From: an uncultured Prevotellaceae bacterium
GTDB taxonomy: Bacteria > Bacteroidota > Bacteroidia > Bacteroidales > Bacteroidaceae
Length of the DNA: 64,000 bases
NCBI GenBank assembly: GCA_947305005.1
Contig: CAMZCM010000011.1
Span: 1 to 64,000, forward strand
Direction of reading: 5' to 3'
The number at the start of each line of letters is the position of its first letter. The first letter of the stretch is position 1. The notes beneath the pieces are model-generated. The model worked only from the letters and a program-made list of their open reading frames with translations, was not told the DNA's origin and ran no database searches. The position numbers and the translations under genes were made by a program. Below, piece by piece: positions 21,806-30,514 of the stretch.

Positions 21806-22585
21806 ATGTCAACCGTTATCTACCCCTCTCCCATCTTTGGTCCTGTTCATAGCCGCCGTCTGGGCGTATCTCTTGGTATCAACCTCTTGCCTGCCGATGG
21901 CAAGCTCTGTTCCTTTGACTGCATCTATTGTGAATGTGGTCTGAATGCCGAACGTCGTCCGAAGGAAAAGATGCCGACCCGCGAGGAAGTGCGCACAGCG
22001 CTTGAAGCACGTCTGAAGCAGATGGCAGAAGAAGGACCGAAGCCCGATGTGCTCACCTTTGCTGGCAATGGTGAGCCCACCCTCCATCCTCATTTCCCTG
22101 AGATCATCGAGGACACTCGCGCTCTGCGCGACCGCTATTGTCCCGAGGCTCGCATCAGTGTGCTTTCCAACGCTACCCAGATCCTGCGTCCCGCCGTACA
22201 CGACGCCCTGATGCAGGTAGATAACAACATCCTTAAATTAGATACCGTCAATACGGAGTTCATCACTGCCGTGGATCGTCCTACTGGTCATTACGATGTA
22301 GAGGCCATCATTGACGGTCTTTGCCGTTTCAACGGCCATGTCATCATCCAGACCATGTTCCTTTCCGGTACCGATGCTGATGGTCGCGATGTCGATAACA
22401 CTTCTGACACCTTTGTAGCACCTTGGTTACAGGCGCTTCAACGTATCCGTCCACAGCAGGTGATGATCTACACCATCGACCGTGAGACACCCGTCAGCTC
22501 CCTCCGCAAGGCAAGCCCTGACACTCTTGATGCCATCGCCACCCAAGTCCGTGCCCTCAACCTGCCCTGCTCTGTTGCCTACTGA
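21806..22585 (+). CDS. Radical SAM protein
   Basis: A protein of 259 residues. It begins with the family pattern FGPVHSRRLGVSLGINLLP, then the iron-sulphur motif CSFDCIYCECG (Cys-x3-Cys-x2-Cys), and has LTFAGNGEPTLHPHFPEII, which fits the glycine-rich SAM-binding strand. These marks place it in the small radical SAM group often called elongator-like/MoaA-like proteins of unknown substrate in Bacteroidota. It cannot be assigned a reaction. It is coupled to the methyltransferase gene upstream (five-base gap); the two may modify the same target, but this is only suggested by the spacing. Confidence 0.9.
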   Translation: MSTVIYPSPIFGPVHSRRLGVSLGINLLPADGKLCSFDCIYCECGLNAERRPKEKMPTREEVRTALEARLKQMAEEGPKPDVLTFAGNGEPTLHPHFPEIIEDTRALRDRYCPEARISVLSNATQILRPAVHDALMQVDNNILKLDTVNTEFITAVDRPTGHYDVEAIIDGLCRFNGHVIIQTMFLSGTDADGRDVDNTSDTFVAPWLQALQRIRPQQVMIYTIDRETPVSSLRKASPDTLDAIATQVRALNLPCSVAY

Positions 22586-22642
22586 TGACATAGCTTTGTT
22601 CGGATATTTCATAAAGGATAAAAAGCAGCCCAAAATCTCCTC

Positions 22643-22697
22643 TACTGAGGAAAATTTGTTCCGATACTGTTGCGCAATTTTTCCTCAGTATCGCAAC
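22643..22697 (+). other. Overlapping alternative hairpins in the gap 22586-22921
   Basis: TACTGAGGAAAA (22643-22654) pairs fully with 22679-22690, while CGATACTG (22662-22669) pairs fully with 22686-22693 and the next six bases with 22692-22697. The two foldings share bases and exclude each other. The rest of this 336-base gap holds three copies of TTTGAAAAGTG (22779, 22836, 22902) and the promoter at 22847, and no gene. Confidence 0.6.
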
Positions 22698-22846
22698 AAT
22701 TGTTACACCCTATAGTAGCAAAAAGAGGGTTCCCGTGTATTTTTTGATTTGTAAAAATACTTCACTTACTACCGATGGTTTGAAAAGTGAAGTCATATTC
22801 ACAGACATTTTTCTTCCATTTATTTTGCAGATTCATTTGAAAAGTG

Positions 22847-22854
22847 TATTTTTG
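22847..22854 (+). promoter_or_regulatory. Minus-7 promoter box (TATTTTTG) for the AAA ATPase gene
   Basis: Fits TAnnTTTG; a TTTTG lies at the right distance upstream (22823-22827). TTTGAAAAGTG copies sit just before it, further upstream, and just before the start codon. Confidence 0.6.
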
Positions 22855-22921
22855 CAGTGCAATTTCTTGTTGAAAAATGTAGTTTTTAACCGCGAAAAAT
22901 ATTTGAAAAGTGTAAAATACC

Positions 22922-24286
22922 ATGCTGTACAGGAAGATGACATCGTATATCGAAAACCACCTGAAGTCGGGTACCGACAAGATTCTGATATTGGAAGGTG
23001 CCCGCCAGATTGGCAAGTCGTTCAGCATCCGTGAGACGGGTACACGACTCTACAAGAACTTCGTGGAAATCAACTTCGTGGAAGATGATGAGGGCGACCA
23101 GCTCTTCAAGAACATCCACAAGAAGGAGGATTTCTACTTGACCCTTAGCATGGTGGCTGGCGACCGGTTGGGAGACCGCAATGACACATTGGTGTTCCTC
23201 GACGAAATCCAGCACTACCCCCAGTACCTCACCATGCTGAAGTTCCTGCGTGAGGATAACCGTTACCGTTACATCGCCAGCGGTAGCCTGTTGGGCATCA
23301 CGCTGCAGGATACTACCTCCATCCCCATCGGCAGTGTCATTCGCAAGGAGATGTTCCAGCTCGATTTCGAGGAGTTTCTCATCGCCAATGGTTTTGGCAC
23401 AGAGGCTATCAATATGCTTCGTAGTGCTTACGAAAATCATCAAAGTCTCTCCGAAGAGCATCACAACCGCGTGATGGACCTCTTCCGTCGCTACCTGCTG
23501 GTAGGAGGAATGCCCGATGCCGTCAACACCTACATTAGCACCCATAATATTGTCCGCGTTCGTGAGGTGCAGGAAGGCATCCGTAATCTCTACGCCACCG
23601 ATGCCTCCAAGTACGAAAAGGAGCAGAACAAGAAGCTACTCATCCGCCGCATCTATGAGATGATTCCTTCGCAGATGGAAAACAAGAAGAAGCGCATCGT
23701 GGCGCAGGAGATTCGCGGCAAGAAAGGCGACCGCTTTGAGCAGTATCAGGAGGAGTTTGAATACCTCATCTCGTCGGGCATCACGCTGGCCGTCCACGCC
23801 ATTGCCAATCCACGTTTTCCGCTGAGTGAGTCGCCGAAGAAGAACCTGCTCAAACTCTACCTGAACGATGTAGGGTTGCTCACCGATCAACTCTTTCACA
23901 ACAACATCCGTCCCGTACTCGACGACATTTGCAGCATCAACCTCGGAAGTGTCTATGAGAGCATGGTGGCTCAGGAACTGCGTGCCCACGGGCACAAGCT
24001 CTTCTACTACGACCAGCGTAAACAGGGCGAAGTTGACTACTTAATAGATAACTACATGGCCATGAGTGCCCATCCGATCGAGGTCAAGTCAGGCAAAGAC
24101 TATACCGTTCACAGCGCCCTCAACAACTTGCTGGAAAACACCGACTACCACATCCCGTCGGCCACCGTTGTCTCCAATGAACGTGAAATCTATCAGGACG
24201 GCAAGGTCACTTATATGCCCGTTTATCTTGTGATGTTTATGGAATCTAATGTGTCTGTTGAAGATGAATCGGAGTATGTCTTCTGA
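22922..24286 (+). CDS. AAA-family ATPase with DUF4143 domain
   Basis: A protein of 454 residues. The N-terminal ~170 residues are an AAA-type ATPase: Walker A LEGARQIGKSFSIRE (residues ~24-38), Walker B LVFLDEIQHYP, and sensor ASGSLLGITL. The C-terminal half holds the DUF4143 domain, a nuclease-like region with EVDYLIDN and PIEVKSGKDY, an arrangement that recalls the D-ExK of PD-(D/E)XK nucleases. These ATP-binding proteins are abundant, often in many copies, in Bacteroidota; their job is unknown. The gene stands alone with its own promoter, and the downstream neighbour is a structured RNA region. Confidence 0.92.
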   Translation: MLYRKMTSYIENHLKSGTDKILILEGARQIGKSFSIRETGTRLYKNFVEINFVEDDEGDQLFKNIHKKEDFYLTLSMVAGDRLGDRNDTLVFLDEIQHYPQYLTMLKFLREDNRYRYIASGSLLGITLQDTTSIPIGSVIRKEMFQLDFEEFLIANGFGTEAINMLRSAYENHQSLSEEHHNRVMDLFRRYLLVGGMPDAVNTYISTHNIVRVREVQEGIRNLYATDASKYEKEQNKKLLIRRIYEMIPSQMENKKKRIVAQEIRGKKGDRFEQYQEEFEYLISSGITLAVHAIANPRFPLSESPKKNLLKLYLNDVGLLTDQLFHNNIRPVLDDICSINLGSVYESMVAQELRAHGHKLFYYDQRKQGEVDYLIDNYMAMSAHPIEVKSGKDYTVHSALNNLLENTDYHIPSATVVSNEREIYQDGKVTYMPVYLVMFMESNVSVEDESEYVF

Positions 24287-24410
24287 CTCGAGCACGGGTT
24301 GTTCGAGAAATAACAATTGATGAATGGCTCTTTAACCACAAAAAGTAGAAAAATAAGTCCCTTTTGAACAAAAAACTCCGAAATCTTTACGGACTTATCA
24401 AACTAATCCA

Positions 24411-24418
24411 TATATTTG
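24411..24418 (+). promoter_or_regulatory. Minus-7 promoter box (TATATTTG) for the leader RNA
   Basis: Fits TAnnTTTG; transcription would start near 24424, right at the 5' arm of the RNA closing helix. I see no clear minus-33 TTTG. Confidence 0.6.
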
Positions 24419-24421
24419 CAA

Positions 24422-24708
24422 CGTCTTCACGCTGAAATAGTGACTTTTTAGGAACTGTGCAGGGTGGGATACTATATATTTAAAGGCGTTACTTGACGCT
24501 TTGTGCTTGACGCTCGTGAATCTGGCAGTTCCCGAACCATTCGTCAAACAACAAGGCAACAATGACGTCCATGGGTATGTAATATATTCCTATGTATTAT
24601 AGGTGTTGCATATCGGCGTGGGCTTCGGCGTTGCTCGTTTCGACGAATGAGGCAATGCCAGAGCCAACGAGCGTGAGACGGGCAACAAGTCTGACTCTCA
24701 CGCTTTTT
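24422..24708 (+). ncRNA. Structured leader RNA or small RNA, possible attenuator
   Basis: No frame fills this part of the 505-base gap 24287-24791, but it is full of long-range pairings. The 5' end 24422-24433 (CGTCTTCACGCT) pairs with 24670-24680 (AGCGTGAGACG) with a single bulge. GGAACTG (24451-24457) pairs with CAGTTCC (24526-24532), and ATTCGTC (24539-24545) with GACGAAT (24642-24648), each without mismatch. The 3' arm of the closing helix is also the 5' arm of the terminator at 24670-24708, so closing helix and terminator exclude each other. This is the layout of a transcription attenuator such as a riboswitch, ahead of the surface operon at 24792. I do not recognise it as 6S RNA, tmRNA, RNase P or SRP RNA. 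Alternatively it is a free-standing ~285-base RNA. Confidence 0.62.
24670..24708 (+). terminator. Intrinsic terminator at the end of the leader RNA
   Basis: AGCGTGAG (24670-24677) pairs with CTCACGCT (24697-24704) and is followed by TTTTT (24704-24708). It lies 84 bases before the first gene of the operon. The remaining spacer 24709-24791 shows only a weak promoter-like TAGCCTTG at 24742. Confidence 0.75.
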
Positions 24709-24791
24709 GTATGTAGTTAAGATAGAGAATCATTTACCTTTAGCCTTGCAAAGAGAGTCGCAAGGACGGATATTGACGTACAAAAAACCGT

Positions 24792-26579
24792 ATGAGACAT
24801 CAATTGCTCATTTTTCTTACCTGTCTGTTCACATTGAACACGTTACCTTTGTTTGCACAACAGAAATTGAAGTTCCAAGTAGCATCATTCAAACAAGATC
24901 CTCTTGATTTATCTGCTCGTAGTGAAGAACATAAAAAGCTGGATTCCAGTGGTTCTCTTTATGCTATTGTCAAAGTGAAATCTGATTCGGAGAATGATGC
25001 CCTTAATAGTTACATTTTTGATTTCGGCTTGATGCGTAGCATGGTGGAAGAGCATGACGATTTACAAGAGATATGGATTTATGTGCAGAAGAATGCCAAA
25101 CGAGTTACCATCAAACGTGAAGGGTATGTCACAGTCAGTAACTATGACTTGAAGACAACGATAGAAGCTGGTGGAACATATAGAATGATGCTATCTGTCT
25201 CAACTCCTGTTGTTTATAATCAGATGGTGATGTTTCGCGTCCAGCCGATTACTTCGAAGGCCTTTATCATGGTGAAGGGAGAACAAAATGTACAAGAGGA
25301 GGTATTTGGTCAGATTGACGAGACGGGAGCCGTAGCGAAGGGTCTCCCCTTTGGTACTTATAGTTACCGAGTAGCGGCTGAGAACTATTATTCTTCAGAG
25401 GGTAGCTTTACGTTGAATAACCAAACGGAGAATCATGTGGAGGACGTTGTCCTTCGTGCCAACTTTGCAACTGTTACGCTGAATGTAGATGCTGATGCAG
25501 ACATCTATGTTGATGGAGAACGTCGTGGTACACGATCTTGGACGGGCGCGCTTAAGGCTGGCAGCCATCAGGTGGAATGCCGTCAAGACAAGCATCGCAG
25601 CACCACGCACAATATCATCGTGTCAGAAAATGAATCCCCAACGATTTCTCTCACACCTCCCACTCCGATAACAGGTATCCTTGCGATTACTTCCAATCCG
25701 CTTGGAGCTTCCTTAGAAATTGATGGAAAAAACTACGGACAGACTCCTAAAAATGTCACAAATTTGCTTATTGGCCAACATTCGGTACAACTCATCAGAA
25801 AGAACAACAAGTCTAAGGCACAGGTTGTGGAGATCTTTGAAAATCAAACGACAAACTTGCAAGTTGATTTAACAAAACCAGACAACCTAACTGCTATTAA
25901 TGTTGATCAAGAAAAAGAAACGAACACGGCGATAAAGGAAGATCCAACGATCATACCAGCGATTCGACGTAAAAAGCTTACCCCATGGACTATCAGATTC
26001 GGAGTCGGGCTTTCAGCATTAGTAGGTGGCGAAGTTCCAGATGGATTTGATAATAGTAATTTATTAGTTGGAAAATGGGGGGTGGAGTATTCTACAGATT
26101 TCTTATTCCAGAATTTTTGTCTTATACCTTCATTAGATGTGATTATTAAAGGTGGACGCCAAAAATATACGGACTCAAATACAAGTTATGGTTTAACGTT
26201 TAATTATAATGCAGAATATAAAATATACTTTGTGAACACACAAATCTCCATGCTAGGAGCATACTATATTCATCCGTCATGGAGAATAAAAGCAGGACCT
26301 TATATTTCCTATGCTTTAGATGGTAAATTAATGGAGGATTATTCTGCTGAATGTCCCGAAGCCCAGTATTCTGATTCTGATTCACAATCTTGGGATGTAT
26401 TTGAGGATGGTTCAACATATAAAAGATTTGACGCAGGGCTGGTAATAGGTCTTGATTATTTGGCCCTGCGTCATTGGGCATTTGGGTTGGAATATCAGCG
26501 TGGTTTTGTACAACTATATGATAATGATAATGCCCCCTATCATTCGGCTTTTTATGCTTCAATAGGGTATAGGTTCTGA
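24792..26579 (+). CDS. Secreted PEGA-domain protein with C-terminal outer-membrane barrel
   Basis: A protein of 595 residues. It has a signal peptide (1-22, ending LFAQQ), an N-terminal domain of ~200 residues shared with the protein at 28461 (SSGSLYAIVKVKSD, YIFDFGLM, DDLQEIWIYVQKNAKR), and two PEGA domains (about 226-290 with DADIYVDGERRGTRSWTG; about 293-363 with ITSNPLGASLEIDGK). A linker leads to ~200 residues of alternating hydrophobic strands ending in YASIGYRF, typical of an outer-membrane beta-barrel with a terminal Phe. PEGA domains usually contact surface polymers. It is the first gene of a ten-gene run behind the leader RNA. Its exact function is unknown. Confidence 0.85.
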   Translation: MRHQLLIFLTCLFTLNTLPLFAQQKLKFQVASFKQDPLDLSARSEEHKKLDSSGSLYAIVKVKSDSENDALNSYIFDFGLMRSMVEEHDDLQEIWIYVQKNAKRVTIKREGYVTVSNYDLKTTIEAGGTYRMMLSVSTPVVYNQMVMFRVQPITSKAFIMVKGEQNVQEEVFGQIDETGAVAKGLPFGTYSYRVAAENYYSSEGSFTLNNQTENHVEDVVLRANFATVTLNVDADADIYVDGERRGTRSWTGALKAGSHQVECRQDKHRSTTHNIIVSENESPTISLTPPTPITGILAITSNPLGASLEIDGKNYGQTPKNVTNLLIGQHSVQLIRKNNKSKAQVVEIFENQTTNLQVDLTKPDNLTAINVDQEKETNTAIKEDPTIIPAIRRKKLTPWTIRFGVGLSALVGGEVPDGFDNSNLLVGKWGVEYSTDFLFQNFCLIPSLDVIIKGGRQKYTDSNTSYGLTFNYNAEYKIYFVNTQISMLGAYYIHPSWRIKAGPYISYALDGKLMEDYSAECPEAQYSDSDSQSWDVFEDGSTYKRFDAGLVIGLDYLALRHWAFGLEYQRGFVQLYDNDNAPYHSAFYASIGYRF

Positions 26580-26606
26580 ATTTACAAGAATAACAAATCA
26601 TAAACA

Positions 26607-28445
26607 ATGCGTAAATATTTTCTTTTCTTTCTTTTTGCCTGTTATCCTCTATTGATGGTAGCAGATAACTGGGATTATATTGAATCTTCAGATGATTATT
26701 ATCATGGTATAGGTAGGGGTTCTACTATAGAAGAGGCTGACAAATCGGCTTTGTCTGCGTTAATCAGTACTATTTCTATTATGAATGTGACATCAGGCTT
26801 CACACAATTAGATGAAGAGACGCATATCAACGGGTCAATAGAGCATAGGACACGTATAGAAAACTGCGTGAAGACATATGTAACAGGTTCTCTTGCCAAT
26901 TGTGGGCGATTGCTTCGTGGCAAGGAGCCCAATGTGGAAGTCCTTCGTTATATGAAGCGTTCAGAGTTAGCCCGCATCTACGATGCTCGCATTGAAAAGG
27001 CGAAGAATATGGTGAAAACGGGAGATGAGTGTCTGGAGAAGCTGATGATAGATATGGCACTGCAAGATTATTATTGGGCTTATTCGCTTCTTCGTTCTGT
27101 ACAATATCCTGATGAAGTGAAAGATGATGATGGCAAGATCCTTACGACTTTATTGATACATAAGATTGAAGAAGCCCTTCGTAATATCCGTATTGACATC
27201 ATCAATAGAGAAGGAGAGCGTGTGAACCTAAGCTTCCGCTATGATGATAAGCCTGTGACATCTCTCCGTTTTACCTACAATGATGGCAACCGCGACAATG
27301 TAGATAGTTCCGTGAAAGATGGCCGTGGTATCTTGGATATGGCTTCGGGCTATGAAGATAAGCAAGCCTTTCATATTCAGATTGACTACGAGCAAATCAA
27401 TGAAGCATGTGGTGATGCAGACGTGGAGAGTGTACTAAAAGTTATCACCAAGAAGACGTTTGAACATGCAAACCATATTGTGGAAAATAAAGGAACCTCA
27501 CCGACAGTCAAAGAGAAGAAAGGCACAGACTTGGGAATCAATCTAAAACCTCAAAAAAGTCAGGTGATTAAGGATTTTGATGACTATGATGATATCATGC
27601 AGAAGGTTGTGGAAGCGGCTCGTACACGTAGTCTTTCGAGTGTGGACCGTTATTTTACCCTTGACGGAGGCTTGCCCCGCTACCGTACCCTGCTGAAGAT
27701 GGGTGGTGCTCGTGTAGTGGGTACACCAAAGTTGGAATTCTTTAAAGGCATGGAAAACCGTGTTGTCGTACGGGGACTACAGATGTCTCTCACTTACAAC
27801 AGCCGTGGTCGCAAGAAGTCCTTCGTTGAGGATGTTGTCTTTACCTTTAACGCTGACAAGAAGATTGAAAATGTTACTTTTGGTCTCGGCCAAGTAGCAA
27901 CGAATGATATCCTTTGTAAACATCCGAAATGGAATAATGAGACAAAGGAACTGCTCATGGAGTTCTTAGAGAATTACAAGACGGCCTATTGTATGAAAGA
28001 TTCTGTTTATATCCGTCAGATCTTTGCAGACGATGCCGTCATCATTATTGGTAATGTTGCTCAGAAGGCACCTTCTAATGGCTCAAACGGTTTCAATCGT
28101 GAACATGCTATATCGTTGAAAGGGCAAGAGGTGATTCGCTACAACCGTTATACGAAGGAACAGTATTTGACCAACTTGCGCAAGTGTTTTGACCGCAATG
28201 AGTTTATCAACTTGCATTTTACGAATAATGAGATACAACCTTTGGAAAAATTCCAGGACAAGGAACTCTTCGGTATCCAGATAGGTCAGGAATATACTTC
28301 ATCTACTTATAGTGATGTCGGTTATTTGTTCTTGTTGACAGACTTGACCGACCATAAACTTCCGCAAATAAAGGTTCGCACATGGCAGCCTCATGAGGTG
28401 AATATGGATTCTCTCTACCATGCAGGTGATTTCTATGATTTTTAA
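26607..28445 (+). CDS. Secreted LPP20-like protein of unknown function
   Basis: A protein of 612 residues with a signal peptide (MRKYFLFFLFACYPLLMVAD). Residues ~20-120 resemble the LPP20/TolB-associated fold of surface proteins: a GIGRGSTIEEADKSALSALI segment with the alanine-rich helix, and then an ENCVKTYVTGSLANCGRL strand. The central part is helical then beta-rich (RYDDKPVTSLRFTYNDG). The C-terminal half may contain two NTF2/SnoaL-like cone folds (VVEAARTRSLSSVDRYFTLD; ENYKTAYCMKDSVYIRQIFA). It lies between the two PEGA/barrel paralogs, 27 and 15 bases from them. I do not know a named family; a periplasmic partner of the PEGA proteins is inferred. Confidence 0.7.
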   Translation: MRKYFLFFLFACYPLLMVADNWDYIESSDDYYHGIGRGSTIEEADKSALSALISTISIMNVTSGFTQLDEETHINGSIEHRTRIENCVKTYVTGSLANCGRLLRGKEPNVEVLRYMKRSELARIYDARIEKAKNMVKTGDECLEKLMIDMALQDYYWAYSLLRSVQYPDEVKDDDGKILTTLLIHKIEEALRNIRIDIINREGERVNLSFRYDDKPVTSLRFTYNDGNRDNVDSSVKDGRGILDMASGYEDKQAFHIQIDYEQINEACGDADVESVLKVITKKTFEHANHIVENKGTSPTVKEKKGTDLGINLKPQKSQVIKDFDDYDDIMQKVVEAARTRSLSSVDRYFTLDGGLPRYRTLLKMGGARVVGTPKLEFFKGMENRVVVRGLQMSLTYNSRGRKKSFVEDVVFTFNADKKIENVTFGLGQVATNDILCKHPKWNNETKELLMEFLENYKTAYCMKDSVYIRQIFADDAVIIIGNVAQKAPSNGSNGFNREHAISLKGQEVIRYNRYTKEQYLTNLRKCFDRNEFINLHFTNNEIQPLEKFQDKELFGIQIGQEYTSSTYSDVGYLFLLTDLTDHKLPQIKVRTWQPHEVNMDSLYHAGDFYDF

Positions 28446-28460
28446 GGAAATATTCAGAAT

Positions 28461-30497
28461 ATGAGAAAAACATTTCTTTCATCCCTGATGATCATCTTCT
28501 GTTGGCTGGCCGTTCCACTCCATGCTCAACAGTTATTGAAGTTCGAGGTGGCAGAATTCAAACAAGATCCTTATGATTTATCTGCCCGAAGTGATCATCA
28601 TAAGAAAGAGGATTCCAGTGGTTCTCTTTATGCCATTATCAAAGTGAAGACGGATGTGGAAAACGATGACTTGAGCCGTTATATCTTTGACTTCGGTTTG
28701 ATGAGCAGTTTAGTAGAGGTACATGATGATTTACAAGAAATCTGGGTCTATGTGCAAAAGAATGCCAAGCGAATCACAATCAAGCGTGAAGGGTATCGAA
28801 CGATTGACAAGCATAGTTTAGGCACGACCATTGCGGCAGGAAACACGTATGTAATGAAGTTGATTGTCCATACTCCTGTTGTACAGCACCGCATCCTACA
28901 GTTCAAAGTTTCGCCAGCCAATGAAGGTGCTATTGTGAAGGTGAAACGTGAAGAATCGGATGGAGAATATGAAGTATGGGAAACGGATGCGTCTGGTAGC
29001 GCTGATCGTCGTTTGGAGGTCGGAAAATATGTGTATGAGGTGGCAGCGGAAAACTATGAGACGACTGTAGGAAGTATCGTGCTGGCCTATGACAAGACCA
29101 ACTATGTGGAGAACGTAACGTTGAAGCCGAATTTCGGGTGGTTGGAAATCAATGACACCTATGGTACCGCAGGTGCTCAGATATATGTCAACAACAAGAA
29201 GATAGGCACCATCCCGTACAAATCCAATGACCGCTGGGAAGCTCGTGATAACTATCATTTGATGATTACGGCAGGTGAAATGTACAAAACTTACCATGCT
29301 ACTTTTTCCATTACAAAGGGAGAAGTAACAAAGCTAGACCCGCGCTTAGAATCTGACTTCGCAAAAACGACCCTCACTGTTGATGGAGATGAAAAAGCAG
29401 ACATATATATCAATGATGAACGTAGGGGAACTGGATCATGGAACGGCCCACTGAAAGCAGGAACCTATACCGTGGAATGTAGGCGTGAACGGCATCGTAG
29501 TACTACGACTCAAATAGTGGTTAAACCTGATAAGGAAGAGACTTTCATGCTGGCAGCCCCGATACCTATCACGGGAACTGTTTATGTGACAACGAAACCT
29601 ACGGGTGCGCGCGTGTATTTAGATAATGTGGAAAAGGGTATTTCGCCCGTTGATCTGACCGATGTCATTATTGGACAGCATCAAATCAAGGTGGTGTTGG
29701 ATAACTACAAGACGGAGACACAGCAGGTGGAAGTGAAGGAGAACAGTACAACGGAAGCGCGTTTCGAACTACATGACTTTGCCTTGTTCAACATTACGTC
29801 TAATCCCGATGGCGCGCAACTGGTGATTGATGGCAAATCACAGGGCTTGACACCTTGTCAATTCGATGGCACTTCAGGTCTGTATGATATCCGAATAAGT
29901 AAAAAAGGTTATCTTGACTATCATCAGCAGGTGCGTCTTAACAGTTCTGCTCCTAATCTGGATATCGCGTTGCGGAAGTTATACCAACGTCCGTCCTGCA
30001 GTTATGTGCAGTTGGGAATGCTCTTGGGTAGCGTAAGTAGTGCTTTCGGTACATTCGGCTTGTATATGAGTAACTTTAACGTTGAGTGCTCAGCCTATTA
30101 TGGTGTCTTAACCAAAGGACAAGATATCTATTGGAGCCGAATCAACTCAGAGGAGCGTCCGAAGCATAGTATCTACAAACCTAATTGGGGATTAGGTGGA
30201 AAAGTCGGCTATGGTATCACATTCGGCACGATGACACGCCTAACGCCGCAAGTGGGCATGACAGTCTTTTCTATCTCAGACAGTGAGTCTTCTTCTAATG
30301 CATCATTCATGCAAGGTTCTATTGGACTGAGGGCAGACTTTGCACTCTATTCTTCCTTCGGTCTCTTTGTTACGCCAGAATATAACTTTCCTTTGTGGAA
30401 ATCCGATGTGTATAGCCGAATCGCTGATATTCATTCGGACATTAAGGGCTGGTCAACGGGCTTAGGTCTCAGACTTGGACTTAGCTATTCATTCTAA
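28461..30497 (+). CDS. Secreted PEGA-domain protein with C-terminal barrel, paralog of the first operon gene
   Basis: A protein of 678 residues. Signal peptide 1-23; N-terminal ~190 residues closely match the protein at 24792 (SSGSLYAIIKVKTD, YIFDFGLMSS, DDLQEIWVYVQKNAKRITIK). Four PEGA-like domains follow at about 226, 299, 371 and 440 (for example DEKADIYINDERRGTGSWNG and VTTKPTGARVYLDN), two more than in the paralog. Residues ~512-678 are barrel strands ending in GLRLGLSYSF. The pair probably arose by duplication and then differed in PEGA number. It is in the same run, 15 bases after the LPP20-like gene and 17 before the BACON lipoprotein gene. Confidence 0.85.
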   Translation: MRKTFLSSLMIIFCWLAVPLHAQQLLKFEVAEFKQDPYDLSARSDHHKKEDSSGSLYAIIKVKTDVENDDLSRYIFDFGLMSSLVEVHDDLQEIWVYVQKNAKRITIKREGYRTIDKHSLGTTIAAGNTYVMKLIVHTPVVQHRILQFKVSPANEGAIVKVKREESDGEYEVWETDASGSADRRLEVGKYVYEVAAENYETTVGSIVLAYDKTNYVENVTLKPNFGWLEINDTYGTAGAQIYVNNKKIGTIPYKSNDRWEARDNYHLMITAGEMYKTYHATFSITKGEVTKLDPRLESDFAKTTLTVDGDEKADIYINDERRGTGSWNGPLKAGTYTVECRRERHRSTTTQIVVKPDKEETFMLAAPIPITGTVYVTTKPTGARVYLDNVEKGISPVDLTDVIIGQHQIKVVLDNYKTETQQVEVKENSTTEARFELHDFALFNITSNPDGAQLVIDGKSQGLTPCQFDGTSGLYDIRISKKGYLDYHQQVRLNSSAPNLDIALRKLYQRPSCSYVQLGMLLGSVSSAFGTFGLYMSNFNVECSAYYGVLTKGQDIYWSRINSEERPKHSIYKPNWGLGGKVGYGITFGTMTRLTPQVGMTVFSISDSESSSNASFMQGSIGLRADFALYSSFGLFVTPEYNFPLWKSDVYSRIADIHSDIKGWSTGLGLRLGLSYSF

Positions 30498-30514
30498 CTT
30501 ACAAGCAACTATCA

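Noticed and set aside
24422-24708. tmRNA, 6S RNA, RNase P RNA or SRP RNA
   Set aside because: I found no tag-coding frame, no conserved RNase P core such as GAGGAAAGTCC, the RNA is too long for the small SRP RNA, and the branched pairing does not resemble the single long 6S hairpin.
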